Notes: a model not told the origin generated them from the letters alone. 64,000 bases of DNA from Aldehydirespirator sp965220645 (GCA_965220645.1 OZ244836.1:2480001-2544000), one strand, 5' to 3'; shown: positions 7,874-16,024, numbered from the stretch's first letter. Numbers and translations are program-made.

Positions 7874-9006
7874 CCCGTCACCTGCTGGTCACCAACGACT
7901 TCCCGCCCAAGGTGGGGGGCATCCAGAACTACCTGTGGGAGCTGTGGCGCCGGCTGCCGCCCGACGACGTCGTGGTCCACACAACCCCGTATGAGGGAGC
8001 GGGCGCCTTCGACGCGGCCCAACCCTTCACCGTGATCCGGTCCCGAGAGCCGTGGCTGTTGCCGGGGCCCCATCTGGCCCGCAGGGTGCGGCGCCTGGCC
8101 CGCCGTTACGACGTTGATCTGGTGGTGATCGATCCCGCCCTTCCGGCGGGACTGATCGGGCCGCGCCTGGACCGCCCCTACGCGGTGATCGTTCACGGCG
8201 CCGAGACGGCCATCCCCGGCCGGCTGCCCGGCACCCGTCATCTGCTGAGAGGGGTGCTGGACGGCGCCGCGGGGGTGATAGCCGCCGGTGGCTACGCCGC
8301 CCGCGAGTGTGAGCGAGCCCTCGGCAGGGCTCTCACGACGTTCGTGATACCTCCCGGCGTGGACGTTGACCGGTTCAAGCCTCGCACCGGGTCCGAGCGG
8401 GCGCAGGTCCGCAGACGGCTACAGCTTCGGCCCGGCGCCCCGACCGTGGTGAGCGTGTCGAGACTCGTGCCCCGCAAGGGGATGGACACCCTCATACGGG
8501 CATCGGCCCGGCTGGCGGGCGTCCATCACGACCTACAAGTTGTCATTGCCGGGAAGGGTCGCGACCGGCGCCGCCTGACCCGCCTGGCGGCGAGGGTCGG
8601 CGCCCCGGTCCAACTCGCGGGACGCCTCGGCGACGACGACTTGGCCGACCTCTACAGCTGCGCGGACGTCTTCGCCATGCTGTGCCGCACTCGTTGGCGG
8701 GGCTTGGAGCAGGAGGGGTTCGGGATCGTATTCTTGGAGGCGGCCGCGGCCGGAGTGCCCCAAGTCGCCGGTCGCAGCGGCGGCGCCCATGAAGCGGTGG
8801 TCGACGGCGAGACCGGAGTCGTGCTCGATGAGGCCACGCCGCGGAGCGCGGCCGCGGCCATCGGTGCCCTTCTCGATGACCCCGATCAGCAGAAGGAGAT
8901 GGGCGACGCGGCGCGCCGGCGGATCGAGTCCGACTTCTCCTACGACGTGCTGGCTCGCCGGCTCCGCGTGGCCATCAGCGAGATGGCCCGCCAATCGTCA
9001 AGCTGA
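7870..9006 (+). CDS. GT4 glycosyltransferase, PimB'-like mannosyltransferase
   Basis: This 378-residue protein is a GT-B fold, family 4 glycosyltransferase. Its opening, LLVTNDFPPKVGGIQNYLWE, closely follows PimB', the GDP-mannose-dependent enzyme that adds the second mannose to phosphatidylinositol in mycobacteria and corynebacteria. Other family marks are the HG(A)E segment VIVHGAETAIPGRLPG, the nucleotide-sugar contacts VSRLVPRKGMDTLI, and the EX7E motif in EGFGIVFLEAAAAGVPQVAG. A PIM- or other glycolipid-modifying role at the inner face of the membrane is inferred from resemblance. The GTG start overlaps the queG stop (GTGA), so translation is probably coupled. A 626-residue upstream extension of the frame is spurious because it runs through queG. 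Confidence 0.85.
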   Translation: MTRHLLVTNDFPPKVGGIQNYLWELWRRLPPDDVVVHTTPYEGAGAFDAAQPFTVIRSREPWLLPGPHLARRVRRLARRYDVDLVVIDPALPAGLIGPRLDRPYAVIVHGAETAIPGRLPGTRHLLRGVLDGAAGVIAAGGYAARECERALGRALTTFVIPPGVDVDRFKPRTGSERAQVRRRLQLRPGAPTVVSVSRLVPRKGMDTLIRASARLAGVHHDLQVVIAGKGRDRRRLTRLAARVGAPVQLAGRLGDDDLADLYSCADVFAMLCRTRWRGLEQEGFGIVFLEAAAAGVPQVAGRSGGAHEAVVDGETGVVLDEATPRSAAAAIGALLDDPDQQKEMGDAARRRIESDFSYDVLARRLRVAISEMARQSSS

Positions 9007-9055
9007 GCTTGGATCCACTGCACACCAGACCCTCCAAGAAAACCAGGGTGCCTCA

Positions 9056-9910
9056 CTAGATGTCATTCGACAGGTCTGGCTTGGAGCCCCAGCACTGCAC
9101 GAAGCGCGGCGTCCCCATCGTTGTCCTCGGGTTCTCGATGTGCTTCGTGACCTCGGCCAGGACGTGCTCGACCTCAGCTTCGTCCGCGATTCCCAGAGCG
9201 GCGATCCACTGCGCACGATCCGGTGTCAATGCCGAGAGCATCCATGGCTTGAACGCTCCCGCAAGCTCCATATGCTGGAAGATGTTCATCTGCACCTCGA
9301 CGAGTCCGGCGTCCAGGAAGAGGACGGGCAGCCTTGCTCCAATGTCCGGGCACCCGCCGGTGCGCTGCCGCTCTTGCGAAACGAGTTCCACGGCCCTGTC
9401 GAAGGCAGCGAGACCGGGATAGCAGTACCAACCGGTGTAGTCGGTGCACTCCGCCACAAGAGTGCCGCCCGGCTTGAGCATTCGGCATATCGTGCTCACA
9501 ACCTCAGCAGGATGCGCGACATGGTCAAGCAGAAACCGCGACCATACCAAGTCGAACTCCCCCCGGGCGGGTGAAAGAGTCCGGATGTCGGCCAACTGGA
9601 AGTCGACGTTCGGCAGTCCCCGCGCCGACGCTTCTCTTCGCCCCTCCTCGATCCGGACGTCGTCCATGTCCAAACCGACGACGCGGCCTTCCGGACCGAC
9701 GCGCCGGGCAAGATCGAACGTCACGTCGGCAGTCCCGCAGCCCACATCCAGGCAAGCGGTGCCTCGCCCGACGCCGACGCGGTCAAGCAAAGCCTGCGTC
9801 GTAGGGCGGAAGATCTCGGTCAGGTGATCGAGACGTGACCTGTCGACGGTCCCGTCACCCGCTGTGTATAGATCGAACTGCGGCTCCATCTGGTCAACCT
9901 TGTCGGCCAT
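9056..9910 (-). CDS. Class I SAM-dependent methyltransferase
   Basis: This 284-residue protein has the Rossmann-like methyltransferase core: motif I ACLDVGCGTADVTFDLA near residue 53, an acidic residue ending strand 2 in VVGLDMDD, a motif in VDFQLADIRTL, and RMLKPGGTLVAECTDY. The architecture resembles UbiE/COQ5-like small-molecule methyltransferases, but the substrate cannot be told. The ATG start is well supported by a GGAGGAGAAG ribosome-binding site. It converges on the glycosyltransferase gene with a gap of only about 50 bp and has its own promoter region. Its base composition looks slightly less G+C-rich than its neighbours, so later acquisition is possible, though I regard this as weak. 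Confidence 0.85.
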   Translation of the reverse strand: MADKVDQMEPQFDLYTAGDGTVDRSRLDHLTEIFRPTTQALLDRVGVGRGTACLDVGCGTADVTFDLARRVGPEGRVVGLDMDDVRIEEGRREASARGLPNVDFQLADIRTLSPARGEFDLVWSRFLLDHVAHPAEVVSTICRMLKPGGTLVAECTDYTGWYCYPGLAAFDRAVELVSQERQRTGGCPDIGARLPVLFLDAGLVEVQMNIFQHMELAGAFKPWMLSALTPDRAQWIAALGIADEAEVEHVLAEVTKHIENPRTTMGTPRFVQCWGSKPDLSNDI

Positions 9911-10186
9911 CGCGCACTTCTCCTCCGGTTCGAGTCGCCGCCGCCGGCACCTCCTCGCGCTCTCGAGCGAGCCGGGAATGTAGTGATTCTGGCATGTGAG
10001 GCAATGTCAGCGTCAACGGTATCGAGAACCGCTGATCGCCGCTCAAGCGCATCTGTCCCGGCACCTGCCCCAACCGGTCAGCTGTCCGAGCGGCCTGCCG
10101 CAACCGAAGACAACATTGTTAGTGTCAGGCGAGGCGGCACCTGACGGTGCCCGTCATGGCTGAGGAATCCAAGGAACGGCGTCCGC
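9911..10186. promoter_or_regulatory. Divergent intergenic region between methyltransferase and SRPBCC gene
   Basis: This 276-bp gap must hold promoters for both flanking genes. On the minus strand a TTGACG is seen upstream of the methyltransferase (about 10009-10014) but a convincing -10 partner is not. On the plus strand TAGTGT at 10120-10125 is a possible -10 for the SRPBCC gene, giving a leader of about 55 nt. No RNA structure or gene was recognised. Confidence 0.3.
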
Positions 10187-10642
10187 GTGGTCGATCAGGC
10201 AACCCAGCGCACCACGATCATGGCCTCTCCGGAGCGATGCTTCGACGCGGCGATCGACTTCGAGCAGTATCCCCGATGGGCACGCGACATCAAGGAGGCC
10301 CGGATCGTCGCCCGGGACCGCGACGGCCGCGCCGTCGACGTGGAGTACCGGGTGACCGCCATGGGCCGCTCCACGACCTACACGCTCAGGTACTTCTACG
10401 GATCCGATCCGCTGCGCCTGGCCTGGCGGCTCCTCCGAGGCGACGCCACCACCCGTCTCGACGGCGAGTACACCTTCGTCGCGGTCGGTGGCGAGACCGA
10501 CACCACCGAGGTGTCGTACCAACTGGCCGTCGAGCTTGCCGTGCCACTGCCCGGCTTCGTCAAGCGGCGGGCCGAGTCGCGCATCATGCAAACGGCGCTC
10601 GACGAGTTGAAGGCTTACGTGGAAGCCGGCGCCGGGTCCTGA
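10187..10642 (+). CDS. SRPBCC (START-like/polyketide cyclase) family protein
   Basis: This 151-residue protein has the helix-grip layout of the SRPBCC superfamily. It opens with a beta strand and the helix segment SPERCFDAAIDFEQYPRWARDIKEA, typical of the cyclase/dehydrase and CoxG-like groups. Alternating strands follow, then a long amphipathic C-terminal helix. Such proteins bind hydrophobic ligands in a central cavity; actinobacteria have many of unknown ligand. The GTG start is chosen because it gives the standard N terminus; an AAGGAA lies upstream. It lies 20 bp before the ROK kinase and is probably in the same transcript as it and pfkA, but no functional link is evident. Confidence 0.8.
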   Translation: MVDQATQRTTIMASPERCFDAAIDFEQYPRWARDIKEARIVARDRDGRAVDVEYRVTAMGRSTTYTLRYFYGSDPLRLAWRLLRGDATTRLDGEYTFVAVGGETDTTEVSYQLAVELAVPLPGFVKRRAESRIMQTALDELKAYVEAGAGS

Positions 10643-10662
10643 ATCCGGCCACACGAAGCAAC

Positions 10663-11604
10663 ATGTTCTGCGGTTTAGACATCGGCGGCACGAAGGTCCT
10701 GGGGGTGGCCGTTGACCCCGGCGACCTCACGAAACCCGTCGCCGTGCGGCGCGACGCGACCACAGCCGACAGCGACGCTCTGATCGAGACGATCACACGG
10801 ATGGTCGCCGCCCTCGAATACGAATGCGATACCCGGTTCTCAGCCGTCGGCGTGGGAATCGCCGGGCTGGTCGACTCCAACGGCGTGCTCAAGTACTCGC
10901 CCAACATCGACGGCGTACTGGATCTCGACCTTCGCCGGCGCCTGCGCTCGGAGTGGCGGCGACCCGTGGTGGTCGAGAACGAGGCAACTGCCGCGGCCTG
11001 GGCGGAGTCGCTCTACGGAGCGGGCCGCGGCTCCCGGCATGTTGCCCTGGTGGCGCTGGGCACCGGGCTGGGAACGGGGTTCGTATTCGACGGGAAGCTG
11101 TACCGGGGTTGGAACGGCTTCGCGGGCGAGTCGGGCCACATGACAATCGAGATGTCGGGTCCCGAGCACGTCACCGGAGCGCCCGGCCCGTGGGAGTACT
11201 ACGCATCCGGTACCGGCCTCGGCCGCCTGGCCCGCCAGGCCGCGGTACAGGGCGACTTCGACGGTGCCGTCTGCGAGGCCGGCTCGGTCAGCGCCATCAG
11301 GGGCGAGCATGTCCACGCCCTGATCGCCAAGGGAGATCCCGACGCCCTTGCCGTACTCGACGAGTTCTGCCGGTGGGCCGCGGTCGGCGTGGCCAATCTC
11401 GTGCATGTGCTCGACCCGGAGGTGGTGGTCATCGCAGGGGGCCTGATCGACATCGGCGAGCCGCTGGTGCAGCGCATTGAGAGGTGGACGCACCGGCTAG
11501 TGCTCGGCGGCGACCACCGGCGAAGGGTGCAGGTGGTCCCGGCCCAACTCGGCAGCCAGGCCGGCGCGATCGGCGCCGCCCTGCTCGCATCGGACGCGGC
11601 ATGA
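10663..11604 (+). CDS. ROK-family sugar kinase (glucokinase-like) lacking the zinc motif
   Basis: This 313-residue protein has the ASKHA-fold ROK pattern: the phosphate loop GLDIGGTKVLGVAVD at the N terminus, the substrate/catalytic block VENEATAAAWAE, a second phosphate loop LVALGTGLGTGFV, and the sugar-contacting GESGHMTIE. Directly followed by 6-phosphofructokinase, it is most likely a glucokinase supplying glucose 6-phosphate. The striking point is the region after GHM: the ROK zinc signature CxCGxxGCWE is replaced by HVTGAPGPWE, so all three Cys ligands are gone while GxxGxWE around them remains. The ATG start has no clear ribosome-binding site. The stop overlaps the pfkA start (ATGA). 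Confidence 0.85.
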   Translation: MFCGLDIGGTKVLGVAVDPGDLTKPVAVRRDATTADSDALIETITRMVAALEYECDTRFSAVGVGIAGLVDSNGVLKYSPNIDGVLDLDLRRRLRSEWRRPVVVENEATAAAWAESLYGAGRGSRHVALVALGTGLGTGFVFDGKLYRGWNGFAGESGHMTIEMSGPEHVTGAPGPWEYYASGTGLGRLARQAAVQGDFDGAVCEAGSVSAIRGEHVHALIAKGDPDALAVLDEFCRWAAVGVANLVHVLDPEVVVIAGGLIDIGEPLVQRIERWTHRLVLGGDHRRRVQVVPAQLGSQAGAIGAALLASDAA

Positions 11605-12632
11605 AGCGGATCGGGATCCTCACCGGGGGCGGCGACTGCCCGGGTCTCAATGCCGTGATCAGGGCAGTTGTTCGCAAGGCGGAGCGCCACTACGGCGACG
11701 AGGTGATCGGGTTCCTTGACGGCTGGCGGGGAGTCGTGGAAGACGATTGGGTGCAACTCGACGTTCAGGCCTGCCGTGGCTTGCTGCCGAAGGGGGGAAC
11801 GATGCTGGGCACATCACGTCGCACGCCGTTCAACCTTCCCGACGGCATGTCTCGAGCCACCGAGACGATCCGGGGCCTCGAGCTCGACGGGCTGATCGCA
11901 ATAGGAGGTGAAGGCACCCTGTCGTGCGCGTCCGAGATGGCGGACCGCGGCTTCCCCGTCCTCGGTGTGCCCAAGACGATCGACAACGATGTGGGCATGA
12001 CGGAGCGGACTTTCGGCTTCGACACCGCCGTAACCGTGGCCACGGAGGCCATCGACCGGCTCCACACCACCGCTGAGAGCCACGACCGCGTCATCTTCGT
12101 GGAGGTGATGGGCCGCAATGTGGGCCACATCGCCACCTGGGCCGGGATCGCGGGGGGCGCGACGTACATCCTCGTGCCCGAGGAGCCTTTCGACCTCGAC
12201 GATCTGTGTAAGGCGTTGCTCCGTCGCCACACCCGTGGCCGCTACGCATCCATAGTGGTGGTAGCCGAGGGCGCGAGGCCCCGACCGGGGACGCTGGACG
12301 TCGCCGAGCCTCCGGTCGACGCATACGGGCACAAGCGCCTCGGCGGTATCGCCACCGTGATCGCGGCCGAGGTGGAGGCCCGGACCGGCCTCGAGACCCG
12401 GGTCACCATCCTCGGGCACGTGCAGCGGGGAGGTTCGCCCAGCGCGTTCGACCGCGTGCTGGCCACCCGATTCGGGGTGGCGGCGATCGACGCGGTCCAC
12501 GATGGCCGCTTCGGTCACATGGTGGCCCTGCGGGGCGATACGATCGAGTTGGTGACGTTGCAGGAAGCGACGGCCCGACTCAAGCCGGTGGGCCGGGACC
12601 TGCTCGACGTGGCCCACACGTTCTTCGCCTGA
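11601..12632 (+). CDS. pfkA: 6-phosphofructokinase
   Basis: Phosphofructokinase converts fructose 6-phosphate to fructose 1,6-bisphosphate in glycolysis. The 343-residue protein starts with GILTGGGDCPGLNAVIR, has the substrate-site PKTIDNDVGMTERTFGFDTA near residue 123 with the catalytic TIDND Asp, then VEVMGRNVGHIATWAG and a late HVQRGGSPSAFDR. The phosphate-donor region reads GGEGTLSCA. A Gly after the Glu, rather than the Asp of pyrophosphate-using enzymes, together with Lys in PKTIDND, is the combination described for ATP-dependent group III enzymes of actinomycetes. The donor is therefore probably ATP. It is coupled by ATGA overlap to the upstream ROK kinase. Confidence 0.92.
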   Translation: MKRIGILTGGGDCPGLNAVIRAVVRKAERHYGDEVIGFLDGWRGVVEDDWVQLDVQACRGLLPKGGTMLGTSRRTPFNLPDGMSRATETIRGLELDGLIAIGGEGTLSCASEMADRGFPVLGVPKTIDNDVGMTERTFGFDTAVTVATEAIDRLHTTAESHDRVIFVEVMGRNVGHIATWAGIAGGATYILVPEEPFDLDDLCKALLRRHTRGRYASIVVVAEGARPRPGTLDVAEPPVDAYGHKRLGGIATVIAAEVEARTGLETRVTILGHVQRGGSPSAFDRVLATRFGVAAIDAVHDGRFGHMVALRGDTIELVTLQEATARLKPVGRDLLDVAHTFFA

Positions 12633-12639
12633 GCAGCCC

Positions 12640-13380
12640 CTAGCCGTCGTCGGAGCCCTCGTCGGAGCCGTCGTCGGAGCCCTCGTCGGAGCCGTCGTCG
12701 GCGGGCGACGTGGTAGTGGTGGTTGCCGGCGCAAAGTCGGGCTGGAACTGCTCGTAGGCGCTCGTTCGAAGCACTGACCCGGGCTCCGCGTCGGCATCGC
12801 TGGTGGGGACAGACACCTCTTCGCCGTCCAGCAGGATCCTGACCCCCTCGACACCCTCAGCCTGGGAGGCGGTGAACACCAGCTGAGCCGCTGCGAAGCG
12901 CAGCTCGTCGGCAGAGGGTGGCTGATCCTCGCCCTCCGGCGACAGGTGGACGATGTCGACGATGGCCACTCCGTCGATCACGGTGGCGCTCAGGATCTCG
13001 AACAGCTCCAGGGTGTTGAAGTAGCCGGCATCCGATTCCTCGGCCGAGGTGGCCTCTCCGAACAGGGTCGCCAGCACGTCTGCCAGGGTGGCGTTGCGAC
13101 TTACCTGGCGCTCCACATCCACGACGATCGTGCGCTCGATGTCCTGGGGGTTGGTAAGGAGATAGACGGAGCGAGCCTCGGTCAGGGGGGCGGGAACGGT
13201 CGTGGTTGTGGACGCCGTGAACCCAGGTCTGAGAGTCTCGGGCAGATCATCGGGATCGATGGCCTCCGCGTTCTCGTCGGTCGGCAGCCCGCAACCGGAG
13301 ACCGCGGCCGCGGCCAAGATCAGAGCCACCCAACAAAGCTGGAGACCCACCCGGCCCTCGAGGCGGAGCAACCGCCTCAC
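12640..13380 (-). CDS. LpqB-like lipoprotein with GerMN domain
   Basis: This 246-residue protein has a lipoprotein signal: a basic start, a hydrophobic stretch CWVALILAAAAVSGC and the lipobox VSG-C, so it is probably membrane-anchored outside. The middle (about residues 65-200) matches the GerMN domain, including the final RILLDGEEV element. It lies directly after the mtrB-like kinase, with a GTGA overlap, as LpqB does in mycobacteria and corynebacteria, where it modulates MtrB. It is much shorter than classical LpqB and lacks the C-terminal beta-propeller. The C terminus is instead an acidic tail of DDGSDEGS repeats (24-bp units, about 12643-12700). Confidence 0.8.
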   Translation of the reverse strand: MRRLLRLEGRVGLQLCWVALILAAAAVSGCGLPTDENAEAIDPDDLPETLRPGFTASTTTTVPAPLTEARSVYLLTNPQDIERTIVVDVERQVSRNATLADVLATLFGEATSAEESDAGYFNTLELFEILSATVIDGVAIVDIVHLSPEGEDQPPSADELRFAAAQLVFTASQAEGVEGVRILLDGEEVSVPTSDADAEPGSVLRTSAYEQFQPDFAPATTTTTSPADDGSDEGSDDGSDEGSDDG

Positions 13381-14849
13381 GGCGCCAGGGCCCGTTCCGT
13401 CTCGACGTCGATCATGTCGTCGAACGTGTTCGACACCGGCAGCTCAACCACGAAGCGGGCACCTCGCGTGGCGGGCGGGCGATCCTCCACCCAGACGCGG
13501 CCGCCGTGAAGTCCCACGTGCTCGGCCACGAGGGCCAGTCCGAGGCCCGAGCCCGAGTCACGGCCGCGGCGCCCGCCGGCCCGACCCCGGTGGAAACGGT
13601 CGAAGATCAGCTTGCGCTCCGCCGGGATGACCCCCGGTCCGTTGTCCTCAACGCCAATCCGCACCAAGCCGCCCAGCCGGTCGAGGCTCACGCGCACCAT
13701 CCCGTCGCCGTACTTGGAAGCATTGTCGACCAGGTTCGACACCACCCGGCCGAGGCGGCGCTTGTCGGCCAACAGAACCGTGTCCTCCATGCCGGGGGCC
13801 GCCTCGAAGTCGACCACTGCGGTCGAATCGAGCCCGAACTGGAAGATCGCGTGCTGCACGAACTCGACGATGTGGACCTCCTCGGCCTCCAAGTCAGCGG
13901 TGCCCACGTCGTAGCGGTTGATCTCCAGCAGATCCTCCACCAATCGCCGGAAGCGGGAGATGTCGTCGCTCAGGAGATCCAGCGCGGTGCGGCCCCGCTC
14001 ACCGAGTTCGTCGGCGATGTTGTAGAGGACCTCCACCGATGCCGTGAGGGTCATGAGCGGGGACCGCAGCTCGTGGCTGACCTCCGACGCGAAGCGGGCG
14101 TCGCGAGCGATTCTCTCCTCGAGGGCCCGGGCCATCTTGTTGAACGAATCGGTCAAGGAGGCCAGGTCGGCGTCCTCGGGCGGTGTCAAGCGAGTGTCCA
14201 GCGCGCCTGCGGCCAAGGCCTCCGCCGCGGTCCGCACCTTGAACAGCGGATTGAGGAGCCGGCCCGCCGCCCACCAGCCGAAAGCTGCCGCGAACAGCGT
14301 GGTCACCGCGGCAACACCGAAGAGGATGAAGGCCAGTGTGTCCAGGGTCTCCTCGATGTCGTCGAGGGGGGCGGCCTCGAAGTAGATCGCGTCGGTGGGT
14401 GTGCCGGGTATGGGAACCGCTGAGACGATGGCTGTGCTGCTGCCGATCGTGGCGCGCATCTTCGCCGGCGTCCCCGACTCCACCAACTCGAGCAGCGAGG
14501 CCGGTACTGCCTGTTGGTTGAAGACCAGCGGATCGGCTGAGGTCCACTCGTCGCCGACCCGCAGCAGCGGGAACGTGCCCGACGTCTGTCTGAGCCGCTC
14601 GACGATGGCCCGCCGGCCTTCGTCGTCGGTCTCGGCCGTGAGCTCGTTGCGTACCCGCCTACCGTTGTTGGCGAACACCGAGAAGGCCGTCTCGTCTCGC
14701 TCATCCAGGAGGTTCTGGCGGGCCAGGGCAAGCGTGGCGAAGGAGATCGTCGAAGCCAGCAGCAGCCCACCGATGGCGAAGGCCAAGGTGATGCGAGTCC
14801 GCAGACCACGCCGAAACGAGAAGGACGGTCTGGGTGCCCGCAGTTTCAA
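13377..14849 (-). CDS. mtrB: Sensor histidine kinase, MtrB-like
   Basis: This membrane-bound kinase (about 490 residues) has one N-terminal transmembrane helix (ITLAFAIGGLLLASTISFAT), an extracytoplasmic sensor of about 150 residues, a second transmembrane helix (LAFILFGVAAVTTLFAAAF), a HAMP segment and a HisKA box EVSHELRSPL with the phosphorylated His. The ATPase part shows NLVDNASKYGDG, DNGPGV and SGLGLALV. Order and neighbours match MtrB, which with MtrA controls cell-wall hydrolases and division in actinobacteria. The frame is open back to 14996, but that part overlaps the end of mtrA. I prefer the TTG at 14849, which has GAGG 7 nt upstream. Confidence 0.88.
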   Translation of the reverse strand: MKLRAPRPSFSFRRGLRTRITLAFAIGGLLLASTISFATLALARQNLLDERDETAFSVFANNGRRVRNELTAETDDEGRRAIVERLRQTSGTFPLLRVGDEWTSADPLVFNQQAVPASLLELVESGTPAKMRATIGSSTAIVSAVPIPGTPTDAIYFEAAPLDDIEETLDTLAFILFGVAAVTTLFAAAFGWWAAGRLLNPLFKVRTAAEALAAGALDTRLTPPEDADLASLTDSFNKMARALEERIARDARFASEVSHELRSPLMTLTASVEVLYNIADELGERGRTALDLLSDDISRFRRLVEDLLEINRYDVGTADLEAEEVHIVEFVQHAIFQFGLDSTAVVDFEAAPGMEDTVLLADKRRLGRVVSNLVDNASKYGDGMVRVSLDRLGGLVRIGVEDNGPGVIPAERKLIFDRFHRGRAGGRRGRDSGSGLGLALVAEHVGLHGGRVWVEDRPPATRGARFVVELPVSNTFDDMIDVETERALAP

Positions 14850-14857
14850 GACTGCCT

Positions 14858-15538
14858 CTACGGCTGAAGCTTGTAGCCGCGGCCGCGCACCGTCACTACA
14901 TGGCGCGGGTTGGCCGGGTCGGGCTCGATCTTGGTTCGCAGCCTGCGCACGTGGACATCGACCAGCCTGCCGTCCCCGAAGTAGCCGAGGCCCCACACTC
15001 GTTCCAGCAGCACCTCTCGGCTGAAGATGCGACCCGGGCTGGACGCCAGCTCCACCAGCAGCCGGAATTCGGTCTTGGTGAGGTGGGCCTCGACGCCGGA
15101 GACCCGAACGACTCCCTCGTCGGGAACGATCTGCAGGTCGTTGAAGACGATCTCGCTAGCACCACCGTCCGAGGTCCGGACCCTCCGGAGCAGGGCCCGG
15201 ATACGGGCCGAGAGCTCCTTGGGAGCGAAGGGCTTGGTGAGATAGTCGTCGGCACCGGCTTCAAGACCCGCCACAACATCGTGCGTGTCGGAGCGGGCCG
15301 TGATCATGACAATGGGAACATCGCTCGACTTGCGAATGGCACGGCAGATATCGAACCCGTCGACTCCCGGCAGCATGATGTCGACCAGAACCACATCGGC
15401 AGGCACACGGTTGAAGGCCTCGAGCGCCTCCTCGCCGGAGGCAACCTCGTCGACTTCCCAGCCCTCGTCCTCGAGCGCCAGCCGGAGCGCGGTGCGGATG
15501 CGCTCGTCGTCCTCCACGGTGAGAATGCGAGTGGTCAC
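14858..15538 (-). CDS. mtrA: OmpR/PhoB-family response regulator, MtrA-like
   Basis: This 226-residue regulator has a receiver domain with acidic pocket VEDDE, phosphoacceptor Asp in VVLVDIMLPGVDG and the Lys in YLTKPF, followed by a winged-helix DNA-binding domain (LTKTEFRLLVELASSPGRIFS, then VDVHVRRLRTKIE and VRGRGYKL). It is followed by the mtrB-like kinase and the LpqB-like lipoprotein, which identifies it as the MtrA equivalent. The GTG start overlaps the stop of the preceding small membrane protein by 4 nt (GTGA). The gap to the kinase is 8 bp. Targets in this organism cannot be read from the sequence. Confidence 0.9.
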   Translation of the reverse strand: MTTRILTVEDDERIRTALRLALEDEGWEVDEVASGEEALEAFNRVPADVVLVDIMLPGVDGFDICRAIRKSSDVPIVMITARSDTHDVVAGLEAGADDYLTKPFAPKELSARIRALLRRVRTSDGGASEIVFNDLQIVPDEGVVRVSGVEAHLTKTEFRLLVELASSPGRIFSREVLLERVWGLGYFGDGRLVDVHVRRLRTKIEPDPANPRHVVTVRGRGYKLQP

Positions 15539-15852
15539 GAGCCTCGACTCCTCCAGGACTCCCCGAGCCTCGGGCCGGCCGTGTCCTGAGGTTGCTGGGC
15601 CCGCCACTCGGCGGCCGCCCTCAGGGTCAGCACGGCCACGATTCCCGTCCCTACCGCCGCGCCGATCGCAGAGCCGAGCCCGACCAGACCGGCAGGGGTG
15701 CTGCAGCCGCCCTCGCACCCCAGGTCGATCACCGCGAAGCCAATCAGGCCACCACACACGCCGGCCACAATGATGGCCGAGAACGCCAGCACCCGGGCCA
15801 GAAGCGAGGGCGAAGAGTCGGGCGGCACCGTGCCGCGCTGGTCCAGCACCAT
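15535..15852 (-). CDS. Small membrane protein leading the mtrAB-lpqB operon
   Basis: This 105-residue protein is not one I recognise. It has a 20-residue polar start, a first membrane helix (VLAFSAIIVAGVCGGLIGFAVI), a short loop CEGGC with two Cys, and a second helix (VGLGSAIGAAVGTGIVAVLTL), then a polar tail. The start at 15852 is supported by TAGGCT 5 nt upstream, and its stop overlaps the mtrA start (GTGA). It therefore appears to be the first gene of the mtrAB-lpqB operon. The Cys pair in the loop between the helices could form a disulfide if exposed outside. A role in two-component signalling is guessed from position only. Confidence 0.65.
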   Translation of the reverse strand: MVLDQRGTVPPDSSPSLLARVLAFSAIIVAGVCGGLIGFAVIDLGCEGGCSTPAGLVGLGSAIGAAVGTGIVAVLTLRAAAEWRAQQPQDTAGPRLGESWRSRGS

Positions 15853-15857
15853 ACAGA

Positions 15858-15863
15858 AGCCTA
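15858..15863 (-). promoter_or_regulatory. Candidate -10 box of the mtr operon
   Basis: TAGGCT on the minus strand ends 5 nt before the ATG of the small membrane protein; the transcript would be leaderless or nearly so. Confidence 0.5.
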
Positions 15864-15910
15864 AGAGCGGGCGCTCACAGATACCAGCCCATCGCGGTCC
15901 GGCGTGGTCA

Positions 15911-15946
15911 TTTCCGCTCTTTTTCGCTGCGCTCACGGCCCGCTCG
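15911..15946 (-). repeat. Dispersed repeat, copy 2 (box B only, degenerate)
   Basis: The plus strand reads CCGCTCTTTTTCGCTGCGCT then CACGGCCCGCTCG, the reverse complement of box B with a few changes. No box A was found next to it. It lies between the mtr operon and dinB. Confidence 0.7.
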
Positions 15947-15970
15947 TCGAATCGCGTCGCACTGGGCTGG

Positions 15971-15976
15971 CAGACT
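15971..15976 (+). promoter_or_regulatory. Candidate -10 box of the dinB leader ORF
   Basis: CAGACT sits 6 nt before a GTG that opens a 13-codon frame ending in overlap with the dinB start. The same CAGACT box precedes two other genes at 7 nt. Confidence 0.4.
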
Positions 15977-15982
15977 GAGACT

Positions 15983-16024
15983 GTGCGTGGCGGGGCGCGA
16001 GACAGAGCGCGAGACAGCTTGTGA
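15983..16024 (+). CDS. 13-codon leader ORF overlapping the dinB start
   Basis: A short frame starts at GTG 15983, encodes VRGGARDRARDSL and stops at TGA 16022-16024, so that its stop overlaps the dinB GTG (GTGA). It has a -10-like box at leaderless spacing. The peptide is Arg/Asp-rich and need not have a function of its own; translating it would deliver ribosomes to dinB, which has no good ribosome-binding site. Whether it is translated is unproven. Confidence 0.35.
   Translation: MRGGARDRARDSL

Noticed and set aside
9056..9910. Methyltransferase as a horizontally acquired island
   Set aside because: The base composition is only slightly lower in G+C than its neighbours by eye, there are no mobile genes or repeats at its edges, and its ribosome-binding site is ordinary.
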